A stretch of DNA of 64,000 nt, taken from positions 2,919,001 through 2,983,000 of the forward strand of contig OY783198.1 of assembly GCA_963678675.1 (NCBI GenBank), written 5' to 3'. The translations under genes were made by a program, and so were the position numbers. This stretch comes from Xiphydria camelus (taxonomy: Eukaryota > Arthropoda > Insecta > Hymenoptera > Xiphydriidae). Shown piece after piece: positions 1 through 14,000 of the stretch; position 1 is the first letter of the stretch, and each line of letters begins with the position of its first letter. Below the pieces are notes generated by a model. It did not search any database and was not told where the DNA came from. It worked only from the letters and a program-made list of their open reading frames with translations.

Positions 1-584
1 GCCAAGGACTTCACAGCCCCTATTTATTTCATTTTAGGGGAAATAAGGGAAATTTTGATGAAAAAGGAGATCTTCGAGAAATTAGAAACGTCGAGTGATT
101 TTGAGAGATAACGATTTTTAAGATATATAATGAAATACTAATTTTTATTAAATGAAGGAAGAATGTTTTTGTAACTTAAAAATTTATATCTCATGTTATG
201 TAACTTAAATTTGAGTATCACAATTTGATGAAAAAGAAACCACCTATCGAATCGAGTTTCTGATCAGAAACATCAATTCAACTGGGTTCTTATATTTTAA
301 ATTAAATATTGATGCAGGTAGATAAAGTGAGGCGCCTAGATGCAAAACCAGATATTTCCTATATACTTATAGAAGTTATAATAGCAAAAAAAATTGACCA
401 TTAGGATCCATTCACGTAATGTAAAACGATGAAACGATAAATTCAACTGAAAGGCTGAATGATAAACGGTTTTAGAGGAAAAATATCAAACTATAGGGGA
501 AGAGGGGAAAATCGCGAGTTTTATGGTGAAAAGGGGGAAGCTTAAAAAAATAGAGGGATAAAATGGAATTCCGGTGGTAAAAAA
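1..584. other. AT-rich flank with no gene seen
   Basis: AT-rich sequence with short open frames only. I see no splice-supported exon, RNA gene or clear repeat boundary here. It leads into the large foldback that begins near 585. Confidence 0.5.
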
Positions 585-1025
585 AAACATAGATCCATAA
601 AAAATCCTTTAGAAATCCCATACAATTCCTTACGGAAATATGATGTGTATTTGAAATAGCAATTCCATGTACCCGCCTATTAAAAATTGAGAAGAATTGA
701 TCGAAGTTTATTGGATTCTATGTGCGTAGATGTAGAAATAAGTAAAATCCCATAAAAATAAATGCCGTTCAAATGGTAATTACCCAATTAGTAATTACCA
801 ATACAATTACATTTATGTTGGTTATTACCAATGGAATGGCATTAATTTTTATGAAATTTAACTTGTTCTTACATATGCGCATAGAATCCCATACATTTCG
901 AACAATCCTTTTCAGATTTTAATGGGCGAATATCTGGAATTGCTGTTTCAAATACGTATCATTTTTCCATAAGAAATTTTGTGGGATTCCGATAGGAATT
1001 TATAAGGATCTGTTGGTTCTTTTTT
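585..1025. mobile_element. ~430-bp palindromic (foldback) element
   Basis: The two halves are imperfect inverted copies of each other with arms of roughly 200 bp. The left arm includes GAAATCCCATACAATTCCTTA, TATTTGAAATAGCAATTCCA and TTGGATTCTATGTGCGTA. Their complements return in reverse order at 860-1015. The centre, near 780-830, is built of GGTAATTAC-type steps. There is no coding frame, so this looks like a non-autonomous DNA transposon of foldback type. The family is not identified. Confidence 0.7.
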
Positions 1026-1151
1026 TCAACAACAATAAAGGACACACCGTGAAGCCTGCAATTCTTTCTGAAAAGTTTTCCTAGCTTCTTGTTTCCCAAA
1101 CGGAGAAAAATCTACGTAGTATCGTAGAACAGGCATTCGTCTACGAGTAGT

Positions 1152-1363
1152 AGTGCCGTTTCACATGGGGCCGGTGATCAATGCTGACGATCGAACAAGC
1201 CACGGGCTAACCGTGGTCGGTATATATATATTATATATATATTATATATATATGTATATATCGTTCGACCGATGATACGCATTCATGTGTGAAATCTACG
1301 TTTGAAACAATGGACCCGACCGATCGTCAGCGCTGATCATCGGTCCCATGTGAAACGGCACTT
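1152..1363. mobile_element. Palindromic MITE with ~40-bp terminal inverted repeats
   Basis: Left end AGTGCCGTTTCACATG (1152 on) is matched by CATGTGAAACGGCACT ending at 1363. The arms continue inward through GTGATCA and GCTGACGATCG blocks. The interior holds an (AT)n tract at 1221-1260. Length and structure fit a non-autonomous DNA transposon. The end sequence is somewhat PIF/Harbinger-like, but I could not define a target duplication. Confidence 0.65.
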
Positions 1364-1422
1364 AGCTAACATTTTATCGGGAAGGCATAGTGCGAGTGCG
1401 AGAGAGAGCGTCGACTCAGGGC

Positions 1423-1425
<3 letters not shown>

Positions 1426-1470
<45 letters not shown>

Positions 1471-1479
1471 CTCTCTCTC
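1426..1479. repeat. (CT)n microsatellite
   Basis: Almost uninterrupted CT dinucleotides with one TTTCTTT interruption. Open frames through it read as Ser-Leu runs and are artefacts. Confidence 0.95.
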
Positions 1480-1979
1480 GCACTCGAACGATTATACCTG
1501 TGAGAAATTCCTTCGCTCTTATCACGATTTTTACCGCATCCGGAGGATTTATTCGTCGCGCGGTGTTATTTTCGAGCGATTCCCACAACGCGGCGTATTC
1601 AGACGATTATAGATATTCGTTCCGTCGTTTCGGGAGAAAGAAAGAGAGAAATAAAATGTCTTTACCTTATACCGTTGCTCGCGCGGCGAGACGAGATTCC
1701 GAGTGGGTGAATTCGACGCTTCGGAAGCAGAGTGCGCCCGAAAAGTCTTCTCCATTTCTTCCCAACGGTTATCGCAGACTTCTCGATAAAGATTTTGCAC
1801 TCGAAGCCCATTTTTAACGGCTTTAAAAGCGACGTTTTCCACTCACGGGGCGTAGTTCCACTCCAGTCTCCTCTTCGTGTGCCGCCGTGCGCGTCTTGGC
1901 GCGTTCACGGGTTTTACCCAGCCACCGGCAAGGGCTCAGCGTTAGCCTCGAACCCAAAGCGCGTTGTCGAAAACCTTCA
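1480..1979. other. Intergenic stretch with no gene seen
   Basis: Mixed-composition sequence with open frames of under 100 codons on both strands. None has splice-site or compositional support. Confidence 0.4.
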
Positions 1980-2400
1980 ATGAGATTTTATGAATAATTC
2001 GATCTTCTAAGAGAGAATAAGCTACTTTAAATTAGATTTAATTATTAAATCTTGTATTTAATGTGTGAACGGCGTGAAGAGTTAGTCCATGTATTGCATT
2101 CAAAATTGAGAGAATTACAATAAATAATTCTTTGCAATTCGCACCCGCGAAAGACCCTGATCATTTAAGCAGACTATCCAACTAGTTTTAATATGAGATT
2201 TTATGAATATTTCGATCTTCTAAGAGAGAATAAACTACTTTAAATGAGATTTAATTATTAAATCTTGTCTTTAACGAATCACTTGAAGAGTTAGTCCATG
2301 TATTGCACTCAAAATTGAGAGAATTACAATAAATAATTCTTTGCAATTCACACCAGCAAAATACCGTGATTGTTCAAACAAACTATCTACAAAGCTTCCA
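1980..2400. repeat. Tandem duplication, period ~213 bp
   Basis: A unit beginning TGAGATTTTATGAATA at about 1981 recurs at about 2194. It carries the same internal landmarks in the same order: TCGATCTTCTAAGAGAGAAT, GAAGAGTTAGTCCATGTATT and AATAAATAATTCTTTGCAATT. The copies differ by scattered substitutions and small indels, so the duplication is not recent. Confidence 0.8.
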
Positions 2401-2650
2401 TGCTTCATTCTCATCGTTATACTCACCATAATTTTTATTTATCTTCTACGTATTTATAATAACATAAAGTAAACAAAAGTATCTTTAATCGGTATTCTAA
2501 AAATGTTTAAATCGCGCGTAACAATAAATTATATACATCACAATTGTTTTATAAGTAGATTCTAAAAATTAACCCGCAAACGTGTACCTCGTAAACGTAA
2601 GTGTAGTGTATCTTCTACAGTGCATTTGCAACAACTACCACGGTTAAAAT

Positions 2651-3573
2651 GCCTTAAGATTTTGCCAAAAATCGAAATCTCTGGAATCGGTCGCTCTACC
2701 GCCCTATCTTATGTATTTTTTCGTGCTGATTCCGAAAATGACAGATTCATTGAGGAAATCTCAAGGGAACACCGAGATAACGATGATTTCTTGCGGAAGA
2801 ATAATTTTCTTATACACAAATTCAGCGTTATTTTATATTTCTTTTGAGATTTCGACCTAATAATTGTGGTTTTCGGAATCAGCGTAAAAAAATACATAAG
2901 ATAGGGTTATCCAGAATTCGATTCCAGAGATTTCGATTTTTGCGAAAAATCTAAGGCATACCCCTTAGATTTTTCGCAAAAATCGAAATCTCTGGAATCG
3001 AATTCTCGACCATCCTATCTCATGTATTTTTTCGCGCTGATTACGAAAATGATAGATTTATTGAGGAAATCTCAACGGAACACCGAGATATCGATGATTT
3101 CTTGAGGAAAAAATAATTTTTTTATACACAAAATCAGCGTTATTTCATATTTCCTTTGAGATTTCGACCTAATAACGGTGGTTTTCGGAATCAGCGTAAA
3201 AAAATACATAAGATAGGGTGATACAGAATTCGATTCCAGAGATTTCGATTTTTGCGAAAAATCTAAGGCATACCCCTTAGATTTTTCGCAAAAATCGAAA
3301 TCTCTGGAATCGAATTCTCGACCATCCTATCTTATGTATTTTTTCGCGCTGATTACGAAAATGATATATTTATTGAGGAAATCTCAATGGAACACCGAGA
3401 TATCGATGATTTCTTGCGGAAAAAAAATTTCTTTATACACAAAATCAGCGTTATTTCATATTTCCTTTGAGATTTCGACCAAATAACCGTGGTTTTCGGA
3501 ATCAGCGTAAAAAAATACATAAGATAGGGTGATCCAGAACTCGATTCCAGAGATTTCGATTTTTGCGAAAAAT
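2651..3573. mobile_element. Three tandem copies of a 312-bp foldback element
   Basis: The copies run 2651-2957, 2963-3268 and 3275-3573. Each starts near CCTTAGATTTTTCGCAAAAA, then CGAAATCTCTGGAATCG, then TCTTATGTATTTTTTCG, and ends with the reverse complement of that order, giving arms of about 90 bp. Adjacent copies are joined by CATACC-type spacers of 5-6 bp, so the start-to-start distance is 312 bp. There is no coding capacity. Copies 2 and 3 are closer to each other than to copy 1. A truncated fourth copy follows at 3635 and a decayed relative lies at 28.1 kb. Confidence 0.85.
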
Positions 3574-3634
3574 TGAAAAAATGTGAAGGCAAAGATGGGA
3601 AAAGGCAATATAAAGGCAATGTGTGTGTGTGTGT

Positions 3635-3681
3635 GCCTTAAGATTTCGCCAAAAATCAAAATCTCTGGAATCGGCCAGAGA
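3635..3681 (+). mobile_element. Truncated fourth copy of the 312-bp foldback element
   Basis: GCCTTAAGATTTCGCC followed by AAAATCTCTGGAATCGG matches the left end of the upstream tandem elements. It is cut off after about 47 bp and preceded by a (GT)n tract (3620-3636). It ends about 230 bp before the Tip60 start codon, so it lies in or next to that promoter. Confidence 0.7.
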
Positions 3682-3908
3682 AAGAAATTTAGAGAATTGA
3701 CTTGCTGCAGGTAACTTTTTCGTTATCACTACCCGGGACCGATTCGCAAAACTAAAAAGAACAACTTGAACGAAGAACAATTATTATGGCCTTTTAAATT
3801 TAGTTGTCGAACAGAACTGACTACGGGGTGAGGCGCTCGCGTCTGTGCTGCGAGAGCATCAAAACAATCTTGTGCTTGGTGACAGTTTTTGTGAGAATTT
3901 TGACTGGA
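3682..3908 (+). promoter_or_regulatory. Probable Tip60 promoter and 5' UTR
   Basis: This is the interval between the last repeat fragment and the Tip60 start codon. I see no strong TATA box. The transcription start is not defined by the sequence alone, so the call rests on position. Confidence 0.4.
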
Positions 3909-6002
<2,094 letters not shown>

Positions 6003-6420
6003 ACCGATCCGTACCTCGACGTTGGTCGACCTTAAAATTCATTTCAGAAATCCGGAAAGCGACTGCGTACGTTTTGCGAGTGTACAAAATTGTACATAAT
6101 ATTGCGACCTGTGGTCTAACGTTTTAATGAGACTGTATTTAGCTCAGCGCGCGCTTAGCGACTCTCCGAATTACTCGTAACTCGGCGATCGATCTTTCCA
6201 CGATACGTAAAGTTCGAGCGATTCGCGATCAACAACTTCCATACGAATATGACTTTGTGTGCATCGTTAGAACAGCTTGCGCGTACAGCCGAGTTTGAAT
6301 TACTAGATTTTTTTAAAGTTACGGACGGATGTAAGTACCGACTCACGGTCGTCGATTTGTACAGTTATTCACTTTGAAAGTGTAGAATTGTAAATAAATA
6401 AATGTAATTTTATAACATCG
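6003..6420 (+). other. Tip60 3' UTR with poly(A) signals
   Basis: Two overlapping AATAAA hexamers (6393-6398 and 6397-6402) lie about 390 bp past the stop codon. Their position and orientation fit the 3' end of Tip60 mRNA. No other gene is seen in this interval. Confidence 0.7.
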
Positions 6421-6525
6421 TCCCTCGTTCTCTCTACCCATCGCAAAGTGACAGCGAATTTTTCCGCGGGAAGCTCGAACCGGGACAAGTGAGGAATCGA
6501 CGCGATTGAAGTACGTCTCGCCGTC

Positions 6526-7870
6526 TTATATATATATATATTTTTTTATATTCAACAGTAACATCACAGTAGCATCATATACAATAAATTCTTGTAATAT
6601 AATAATTTCATCCGCATTTGTATTCGTTATACCGCGCGAATACCACAAGACGAGTGCCGAGAACCCCTCTCGTTGCGTGCCAACGAAAAAACTATGCGAC
6701 TCCCCGCGCGCGGCCGTGATAACGGTACAACGATAAATCGTGAATAACGCGAATGTGTGAATGACGAGTATCGACGATAGCGAACGAGTGACCGGTACTA
6801 GGACTGATCGGTCTCTCGACGAAACCGTGCTATCGGCTCTGATTCGAGATTACAAAAAGAGAGAGAGTATAGGATAAAATCTCTTATCGGCTAGACGAAC
6901 GACGCGGATGCGATTCGATCCCCGCCGTGCTTTAACTTACGCGCGATCGAATGATCGTAGGATGATTCGTAAACATATACATAACAAGGATAAAGAACTT
7001 ACGATCGTACCTTCCAAGTGACGCGGTGATAGCAACAACAACAACAACGATGATGCCAATGACAGCGATAATGTTGCACAGGACAGACAGTATTGTAACA
7101 ATCAACTTCAAAGATGTCCACGATAATAGTACGTTATTTATAATAGTAACTCTCTCATTACAAACGCGTTTCGCGCACTCGACACAGCACCGACACCGCA
7201 CGGCGAGAGTCTCTAGTGAAAAAGAAAATCCTCGTCGTTTCGTTCGCGACTTCGCGTCGCGTCGATCGAGTTAACCGGCACCCGCCATGACGACTCGCTC
7301 ACGTGACACAAAAATCTTCTCGTCGTTCGCCCGTGTCGCATTTTTGCCGCGCGGCGGTTTATATGTATACGACATGCTTTCTTTCGGGATACTTTTATCT
7401 GCGTAGTACATGTACAGTTGAATAGTAGGCGGCAATGGCTGGACGGAACAACGCTCGGAAAAACTTTCGATCGACGACACTTTCCGGCGCGGAACGTTGA
7501 CTGCGCGAATTTCACGACGCGACGCTGTGCACTCCTCGAAGGCGAGAATGCTCGGAGAGAAGCTTTGGGGAAGATGAAGTGATCGCGCGACCGTCCCGTG
7601 CACCAAACACGCGATTTCGACGGAGATTACACGGAAAAACGCGCGTTCGAACTTACCGGCCCGACGTTTGACGTGAACTACCGTCCGGAAGTAGATGGCT
7701 ACTTTTCGGAGCGCAACGCGGGCCACGACCCGCGATATTGAAAACCGTTTTGAAAATGTGTCGATCGAAGCAATCGCGAAGGGTTTGACAAAGGTGACAC
7801 CGTTGAAGAAATGATCGCGTCGTGCCGCGAAACTTTTAACGGCACTCGTAGTATTCTCGCGATTCGACAT
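6526..7870 (-). CDS. Possible small three-exon membrane-protein gene (weak)
   Basis: I do not recognise this protein. Candidate exons are 7657-7870 (ATG at 7870, donor CCG|GTAAGT), 7011-7212 (acceptor in a run of T and C, ending CACTAG; donor AAG|GTACGA) and 6526-6838 (acceptor CGAATCAG, stop TAA). The phases 1 and 2 match, giving 242 residues. The second exon encodes one strongly hydrophobic segment (LKLIVTILSVL...IIVVVVVAI) that would span a membrane. Against it: no recognised domain, the third exon ends in codons from an AT microsatellite, and no AATAAA lies downstream. An ETS-like GGAAGT site and a CACGTGAC box lie upstream. It may instead be a non-coding transcript or chance. Confidence 0.2.
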
Positions 7871-8099
7871 CGTTTCTACTGATGTCCGTGCGCGGGGAGA
7901 AAGAGTCGCGAGATTCGCTACTACACTTCCGGTGGACGCTAGCAATTTTCGGCAACTTCTTTCAACGAACTTTGCTATTTTCTTCAGTAAGAATCGATGA
8001 ATCGCGCGCGAAAAATCGTTGCGCGTTTCGAACTAACGGTTTCTATTATTTTTACGTGCGTAATGTGTACATTTCTAGACGGCGACCGTTAGGCTGTTT

Positions 8100-8340
8100 T
8101 TCGTAGTGCCGGCGTGTCACGTGACGAAGTTCGCGAACGAAGAGTGTGCAGTTCTGCCGCGCTTCGTTTTATCGCCAGTGTGTTTTCGTGTTCAGCGCGT
8201 TGAGTTTATTGTGTGCAGTGAAGTGTATCGCGTGACTTGTGAAGTGTAGGGTTGTTTTCGCCGTACAGCTGTACTTTGTGTAGCGCCACGACAACGTCAA
8301 CACGCTCGCTCGATATATAACTGCGGTACCAGGTTAGTTT
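8100..8340. promoter_or_regulatory. Probable (possibly bidirectional) promoter region
   Basis: The perfect palindrome GTCACGTGAC (8116-8125), an E-box of the CLEAR/USF type, is followed on the + strand by GT-rich leader-like sequence with several CAGTG-type initiator matches. A plausible donor, ACCAG|GTTAGT, lies near 8332. A related CTCACGTGAC lies near 7300. To the left, - strand sequence holds an ETS-like GGAAGT (near 7930). I could not identify a downstream + strand coding exon. Confidence 0.35.
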
Positions 8341-9340
8341 TATCCCGTGTATTCAACGGTATTACGTTCGACACGATATTGTGCTCGGTAGCAGTTTTAC
8401 GCGCGTCCTCCTCGCCTTTCAATAAAACAAGCGTGACTTATAATGTAAACATAGAGAGATCACGAAGCGATACTTCTCGAATACAATCGTACAAATGACA
8501 ATTTCGCACGGCGCGCTGTGCTCCGCAACAAAAATATGTACCTAAAACCGTTCTCTCTCTCTTCGCCGTGAATCTCGTGACTCTTTTCTCGCTCCGCACA
8601 GCCGGGGGAGAGATTTACGTATTCGTCCAGCCTCTTGCCCGAACGATAAGACACTTAACAGTTTTGGCGCTCCCCGACGATGGGGAACCAACGATTATTT
8701 ACTTTTTAAATATGTTATATCGCGCGATATTACTTTTTTTTAAATATACTTAACAACGGAATGTACAGCGGGGAATTGGGAATCTAAAATGATATTCGCA
8801 CATCTCGCACCATACGGACAACGAACGGATTGTATAAAAAGGGTTTTTCCAAAGGAGGAAGCCACCCCCTATTTAGCTTTTCTCTCCTCCTCGCAAAAGG
8901 AAGCCGTTCCAGTCCGAAGGACTCTCGAAAAGGATATTCCCACTTAACGCAGTGTCTGTACTCGATGAAAGTTCCCGCTTTAAAATGAATACAGAGAGGT
9001 TTCGCCGACAAATGAATTTTATGAACTACAGGACTCGAGTCGATTTAGTCGAAGAATTTGAGGACGGATGACCGCATGAAACGCCTAATACGAGATCGAA
9101 CTTTTTGAAGAGCTAATATCGATATGTTTGCCGCACCCTCGCGTCTATTCCGTTCGTCCCGACACCCGAACGCGATTATACGTATTTACCGAAACGCCAC
9201 GCGGAAACACCAGTTTTCGAACGAACCAAAAATTGAAGGACTGCCGATGGTCTCACCGCGAGGCCAGTAAGTGGCATCGCTAGGTTTTCCTCCATTTGGA
9301 GATATCCTGTTCGAAAGGATCTCGAGTAGGTTTTCCCACC
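8341..9340. other. Intergenic stretch with no gene seen
   Basis: Only short open frames without splice support. 8780-9010 and 9186-9340 are moderately T/C-rich and could be repeat-derived, but I found no second copy in the window. Confidence 0.35.
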
Positions 9341-9744
9341 GATCCCAGGTAGAACGATATGGCGATTTCCAAAAAGTTATCTGAATACACAATGTAAAAT
9401 TAGTGTCTGTCTGAAAGACGACTTATTTTTCGCACAGAAAAAATTAAATTGTAACATCAACAAAGTTTGTGGTAAAATGCGGGACAAGGGCAATTTATTG
9501 TTACTATAACTACAATTTTAATGAAAATTACAGCAAACGCTTGCAACTTCTACAAATTTTACTATAATTCTTACTAAAATTGTAGTTGTCATAACAAGAA
9601 ATTAGCCTTGTCTCGAAAGATACCTTTAAGATACTTACGTATCTAAAAAATAAGTTGCCTTTCGAACAGGCATTGGTTATACATATATTTCGTATTACAT
9701 TTTGATAACTTTTTGAAAATCGCCGTTTTGTTTAACCTGGGGAT
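9341..9744. mobile_element. 404-bp foldback element
   Basis: A single large palindrome centred near 9545. Outer arms: ATCCCAGGTAGAAC and GCGATTTCCAAAAAGTTATC on the left are mirrored by GATAACTTTTTGAAAATCGC and AACCTGGGGAT on the right. Inner arms: GACAAGGGCAATTTATTG is mirrored by the complement of CAAGAAATTAGCCTTGTC. No coding frame. The inner part is shared, inverted, with 17390-17575. Confidence 0.75.
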
Positions 9745-10058
9745 AGAACGCGCGCCAGGTGAAAAAAAGAGCCGAACGAAACCGCGCGCGCGCGCGTTCG
9801 CACTCTACGCGATAACGCAATGACTCGCATGCTCGAGCGCGATAGTTTCGAGGTGTACCTCGCTCTCTGAACGGTATTCGTAAAAATCCATACTCCCCTC
9901 GCGTAAATTGCTTTTTTCCAGCCCGTCCCCATAGATTTTAGAATCTCTGTCTTAGAGTATTGAAGATACAAAATATACGATAGAAAACAGAACAGACTCT
10001 GAATATTTTTTTGTTTACTCCACATTCAACATCAACGTTTTTCAGTTATTATATAAGT

Positions 10059-10090
<32 letters not shown>

Positions 10091-11065
10091 CTCATGTTAA
10101 TTTTTTTCAAGCTTATACGTTAAAGTCGTTACGTTACGCGTTATTGGTAGTACTTTTTTTTATGATACAGATTGTCATGTTCGGCCCCGTTGCTCGGCCG
10201 GTTCATTTCTTTTCGATCCTGGCCGACCAAGTTTTTCGAGCCAAAGCGATTCCCGGATATTTAAACGCGCTCGATCGACGTTACGACTGGAACATCATTT
10301 TCTCTCACGGAATTTCGAAAAGCTTCCTTCCTCCGCCAATTCTGCCTAAAATTCTGCGTACAATTTTACCGCGCCTATACGTTCCCGCGTAACGTGTACA
10401 GATCAAAATCGAGTACGATTTTGCCGCTTCTCTCCACACACCGCGGTTATAATTTTTTTTTTCTCTACGCGATCGAACGGGAGTAAAAATTGGAAAACTG
10501 GTCGCGCGATAATACGTCGACGCGCGTCCGTCCTCGGGCGAATTTCGCTTCGAAGATGTGGACCGAGTACCAGATTCTCCTTAAATATACATTTTTTTTT
10601 TAAGTCTAACTAAGCGCGACCCCCGTTACGCCTCTTATGTTTCGTCCTCTCTGAAAAAAAAAGTCCTCGATACCACCGAAGAATGAATTTTGACGAGGAA
10701 GGAAAGGGAATGCGTACGCGCAATTGCTGTAAACAATTTTTTCGATTCGATCGTGCACCAATTTTATACGAGTAGAAGCGAGCACTCGGATCGCTCGATA
10801 AAAGTTGGCGACGACGTGTCGCCCCAACAAATCCATCGTCGCGTTTACCTACAGCCCTGTGCACACGCGAAAGTGTGTAACCGCCACGCCCTGTTTACGC
10901 TACGACCGAGAATCGCGCACCTACTTTGTTTGCCGAGTGGGCGGTTCAGTACACGAGAGAACGATTACAGCAACCGGGAGCAGAGAGCTTCGATCTTTCC
11001 CTCGTTCCGCTGCTCGCATACGAACGTCGCGCGTTTTTGTTGCCGCGATTTATAGACGGGAGTCC
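9745..11065. other. Intergenic and 3'-flanking sequence of the RapGAP-BTB gene
   Basis: Contains a (GT)n microsatellite at 10061-10089 and several short open frames. Part of 10.5-11.06 kb should be the 3' UTR of the - strand gene that stops at 11066. I could not place a convincing AATAAA on the - strand, so the transcript end is undefined. Confidence 0.4.
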
Positions 11066-14000
11066 TTACAAGCCGTAGTCGAAACTCTCCTGATTTTGAA
11101 CTCTCTTCTGATAGGCCTCCAAGTAACTGTCGACGTTCCTGTAGATCCCCGAATTCGCTTGGAACATCAGGGTCTCGAGGATCCTCTCGTTCTTGATCGC
11201 CTTTGACGGTAAAACGGTCTGAAACATCGGGGACCACCGTTCAAACGAGGTTGTTTCGAGAAAAAAAAAAACTCATGTTCGAGTCGAAAATCTTTCGCGA
11301 CGTTCGCGCTCACCCTGATGAGCTCCTGAGGAGTTATTCTGTAGAGCTTCAAGTCCCTGCTGAGCCTCTCCATGATGCACTTGAATTCCAACTTGGCGTC
11401 GAGCTTCGACGACTTGGTCTTGATCCTGTGCTTGGCCCAGCAGAGCATGGCCTCGAACTTCTTGATCTCCACGACCTCCAGTCCCCTGTTCATTATCATC
11501 TGAACCATAGACTCGCTGAGCGTGGTGAAATCCGGACTCTGAAACAGCTGATAGGCTCTGGTCTCCACGAAGGCGAGGATCATGTTGACCAGCTCCGAGG
11601 CCGACGTGTATCGCCAGTAGTAGTTCTCGAGGGCGCAGAGCATCACGCAGACGACGTCGATCCTCAGGAACTGCTTGGCGTGATGGAAGCAGGCTTGAAG
11701 AAGCTCCGGTAAATCGTAGTGCTCGGCGGCGCAGATCAGACCGGGTATATTGCTGCAAGTCAGCGGACAGGACCCGGTGTGGAGGTAGTCCAGCAGGGTC
11801 CTGAAGGTTTCCGGGTCGAATTCTATGATGTCGAACTGAGGAACGGCGCGTACACGTGAGCGAAAACTCGATTGACTGTTTCGCCGTGGAATTTACTCGG
11901 CTCTCACCTCGGTCTGGGCCAATTTCGCTCGATCCACCTTCTGAGCGTCGGCGCACACGCTCAATCTGGGAACCGCCAACGACTGGGCCGCCCTCTCCTT
12001 GTCCTTACTCTCCTTGTCTGCGCGCAGAAGCGAAAGTGACGACGAGGACGAAGTGGTGACAACGCGAGATGAAAGAACTTACTGCTGCAATCCTGCGAAC
12101 TGGTCCATCGCTTCCGGTCGTCGGCCTGCAGAGTATTCCCGCTGCCGTGCTTCCTGATGCTCCTGCCCCAACTGATCGTCCTGATCCCCAATCTGGAGAA
12201 CGCCCGCTTCACGATCGGCGACGCTGGCACGCTTTTGGGCCTAAACACATGAGAGCCAGTATCTCACAGAAACCGCGGAGCGGCACTTTGGGGTTCGGAG
12301 GACGAACGGACGATATAGAAGAGAAAAAAGGGGGGAGGCGAGGTGTGGTTGGCGATGCTTCCGGATCGGACCCGGGGTAGACCAAACGTCGATTCGTGTC
12401 CACTTTTCCCGCAGTTCCTTCGTTCCGCTCTTCGGTCCCCGAGTTTTCCGAGGAGGTCGACTGTATTCGACATTTTTTAAGGCGGCTCCCCACGAGAGGA
12501 AACAACGATAATTCACGACAAAATGTGCCATCGAGATCGTTCGTCGTGCCAATTGATTGTTTTCGGCATTGTAATACGAGAGTAACAGAAACGAAAACGT
12601 CCAAAAACATTCAGAGAGACAACGAGGAGGTGCCGTACTCGGCCGTGCCAAGACTCGACGGTGTGCCAAAAAGAGAAAACGACTAATTGAAAAATTTCGA
12701 AGAAAGAGGACATGCTCGTACGCTGGACGCGTGCTTGACGGCCGCTCCGAGACACAGGCAGGGCTCCCACTTGGTCATTTTTCTTAATGATTGGTAATTT
12801 GTTTTCAATCAAGTCGGTAGAAAGTCAATTTAACGTTTCAAAGTCAATAAAAAAAAGTCATTATTTTTAAGATTCCGTCCTTTGATTCGTCAAATAATTT
12901 GACGATACCTTCCCGCGTATATTCGTATAAATTCCCAAGGTATCTATTCGCTAAAGAATGATCTGATTTGTTATCCTCCATACCCCACAATTTCGACGTG
13001 TTCTTATGAAAATAAATTACTGCGATGAGACAAATCTCAATCACTTTCTTTCGATATTATTTCCTCAAAACTTGTCTGAATTTATCGGGAACACCATTAG
13101 ACCGTTTATTCTTATCCCCTCATGATGCTCAAATGAGAAAAGATCATTAAATGGCCATTTTTTTGTCATTTTCTTCAAGCAGGGAATAATTAAAAAACTC
13201 ACTATTTTTGAACATCTGTGTGACTGCACGGGAGCCCTGCACAGGTGTGTAGACACGTAAACGTACGCGCGTGTAAGACGCAGATCTGCATAAAGAGGAG
13301 ATTACGAAAGTAACATGCGGTGCGGTGAGGACGTAGGAGACATGGATGTGCCGTAAAGAATATATCGACCAAGATCGGATCGCTCGACATCAACGCATCG
13401 CTGAGTTTAGTCTCACCGCTCGAGGAGGTTCCACGCTTTCGTCTATGCGAAACTCGTCTAATTTCTCCCTTCGTTTCGAACTCGAGTCGAGTCGCGGTCG
13501 AGCGTTGCTCGCGAGAGCAGGAGGGAGGGCGTCGCGAGGATTTCGCAGAGGTGACAAACTCGCGAGTATCCGCCTCCTCCCTCAGACTCACGGCAACGAC
13601 CGCTCCTGACGCCTCGACCGACGACGAAAGAGACTCGGCGGACTAAACGTCGCGTCGCAACGTACCTAGGGCTCTCCATGTCGGGCACTTGAAGAAAATT
13701 CGAGCTCTTCTGCTTCTGAGGACTGAGCAGGGTCGGTACCGGTCTCGCCAGGAGCTCCGCCACCGGCACCTGAGGACTTCCGAAACCCGTCTGGATGCCG
13801 TACAGCATCTCTTGGAAGACTCTGCGAAGACGAAGAGAGATGCCGTTGATCGCGCGAAGTTGGAAGCGGGATTTCTTCGCTCGATGACGGAATTGGTACC
13901 TGCTCCGAACGCCAAGTATCGCTCTGACCCCGATGAATCTGACCTTCTGCTTCTGCTGGCCGGGTACCAGAAAGGACACGTCGAAGAGGCTCGCGTTGAG

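Noticed and set aside
11203..11712. + strand open frame of about 170 codons over the BACK exon
   Set aside because: Antisense shadow of the BTB-BACK coding exon.
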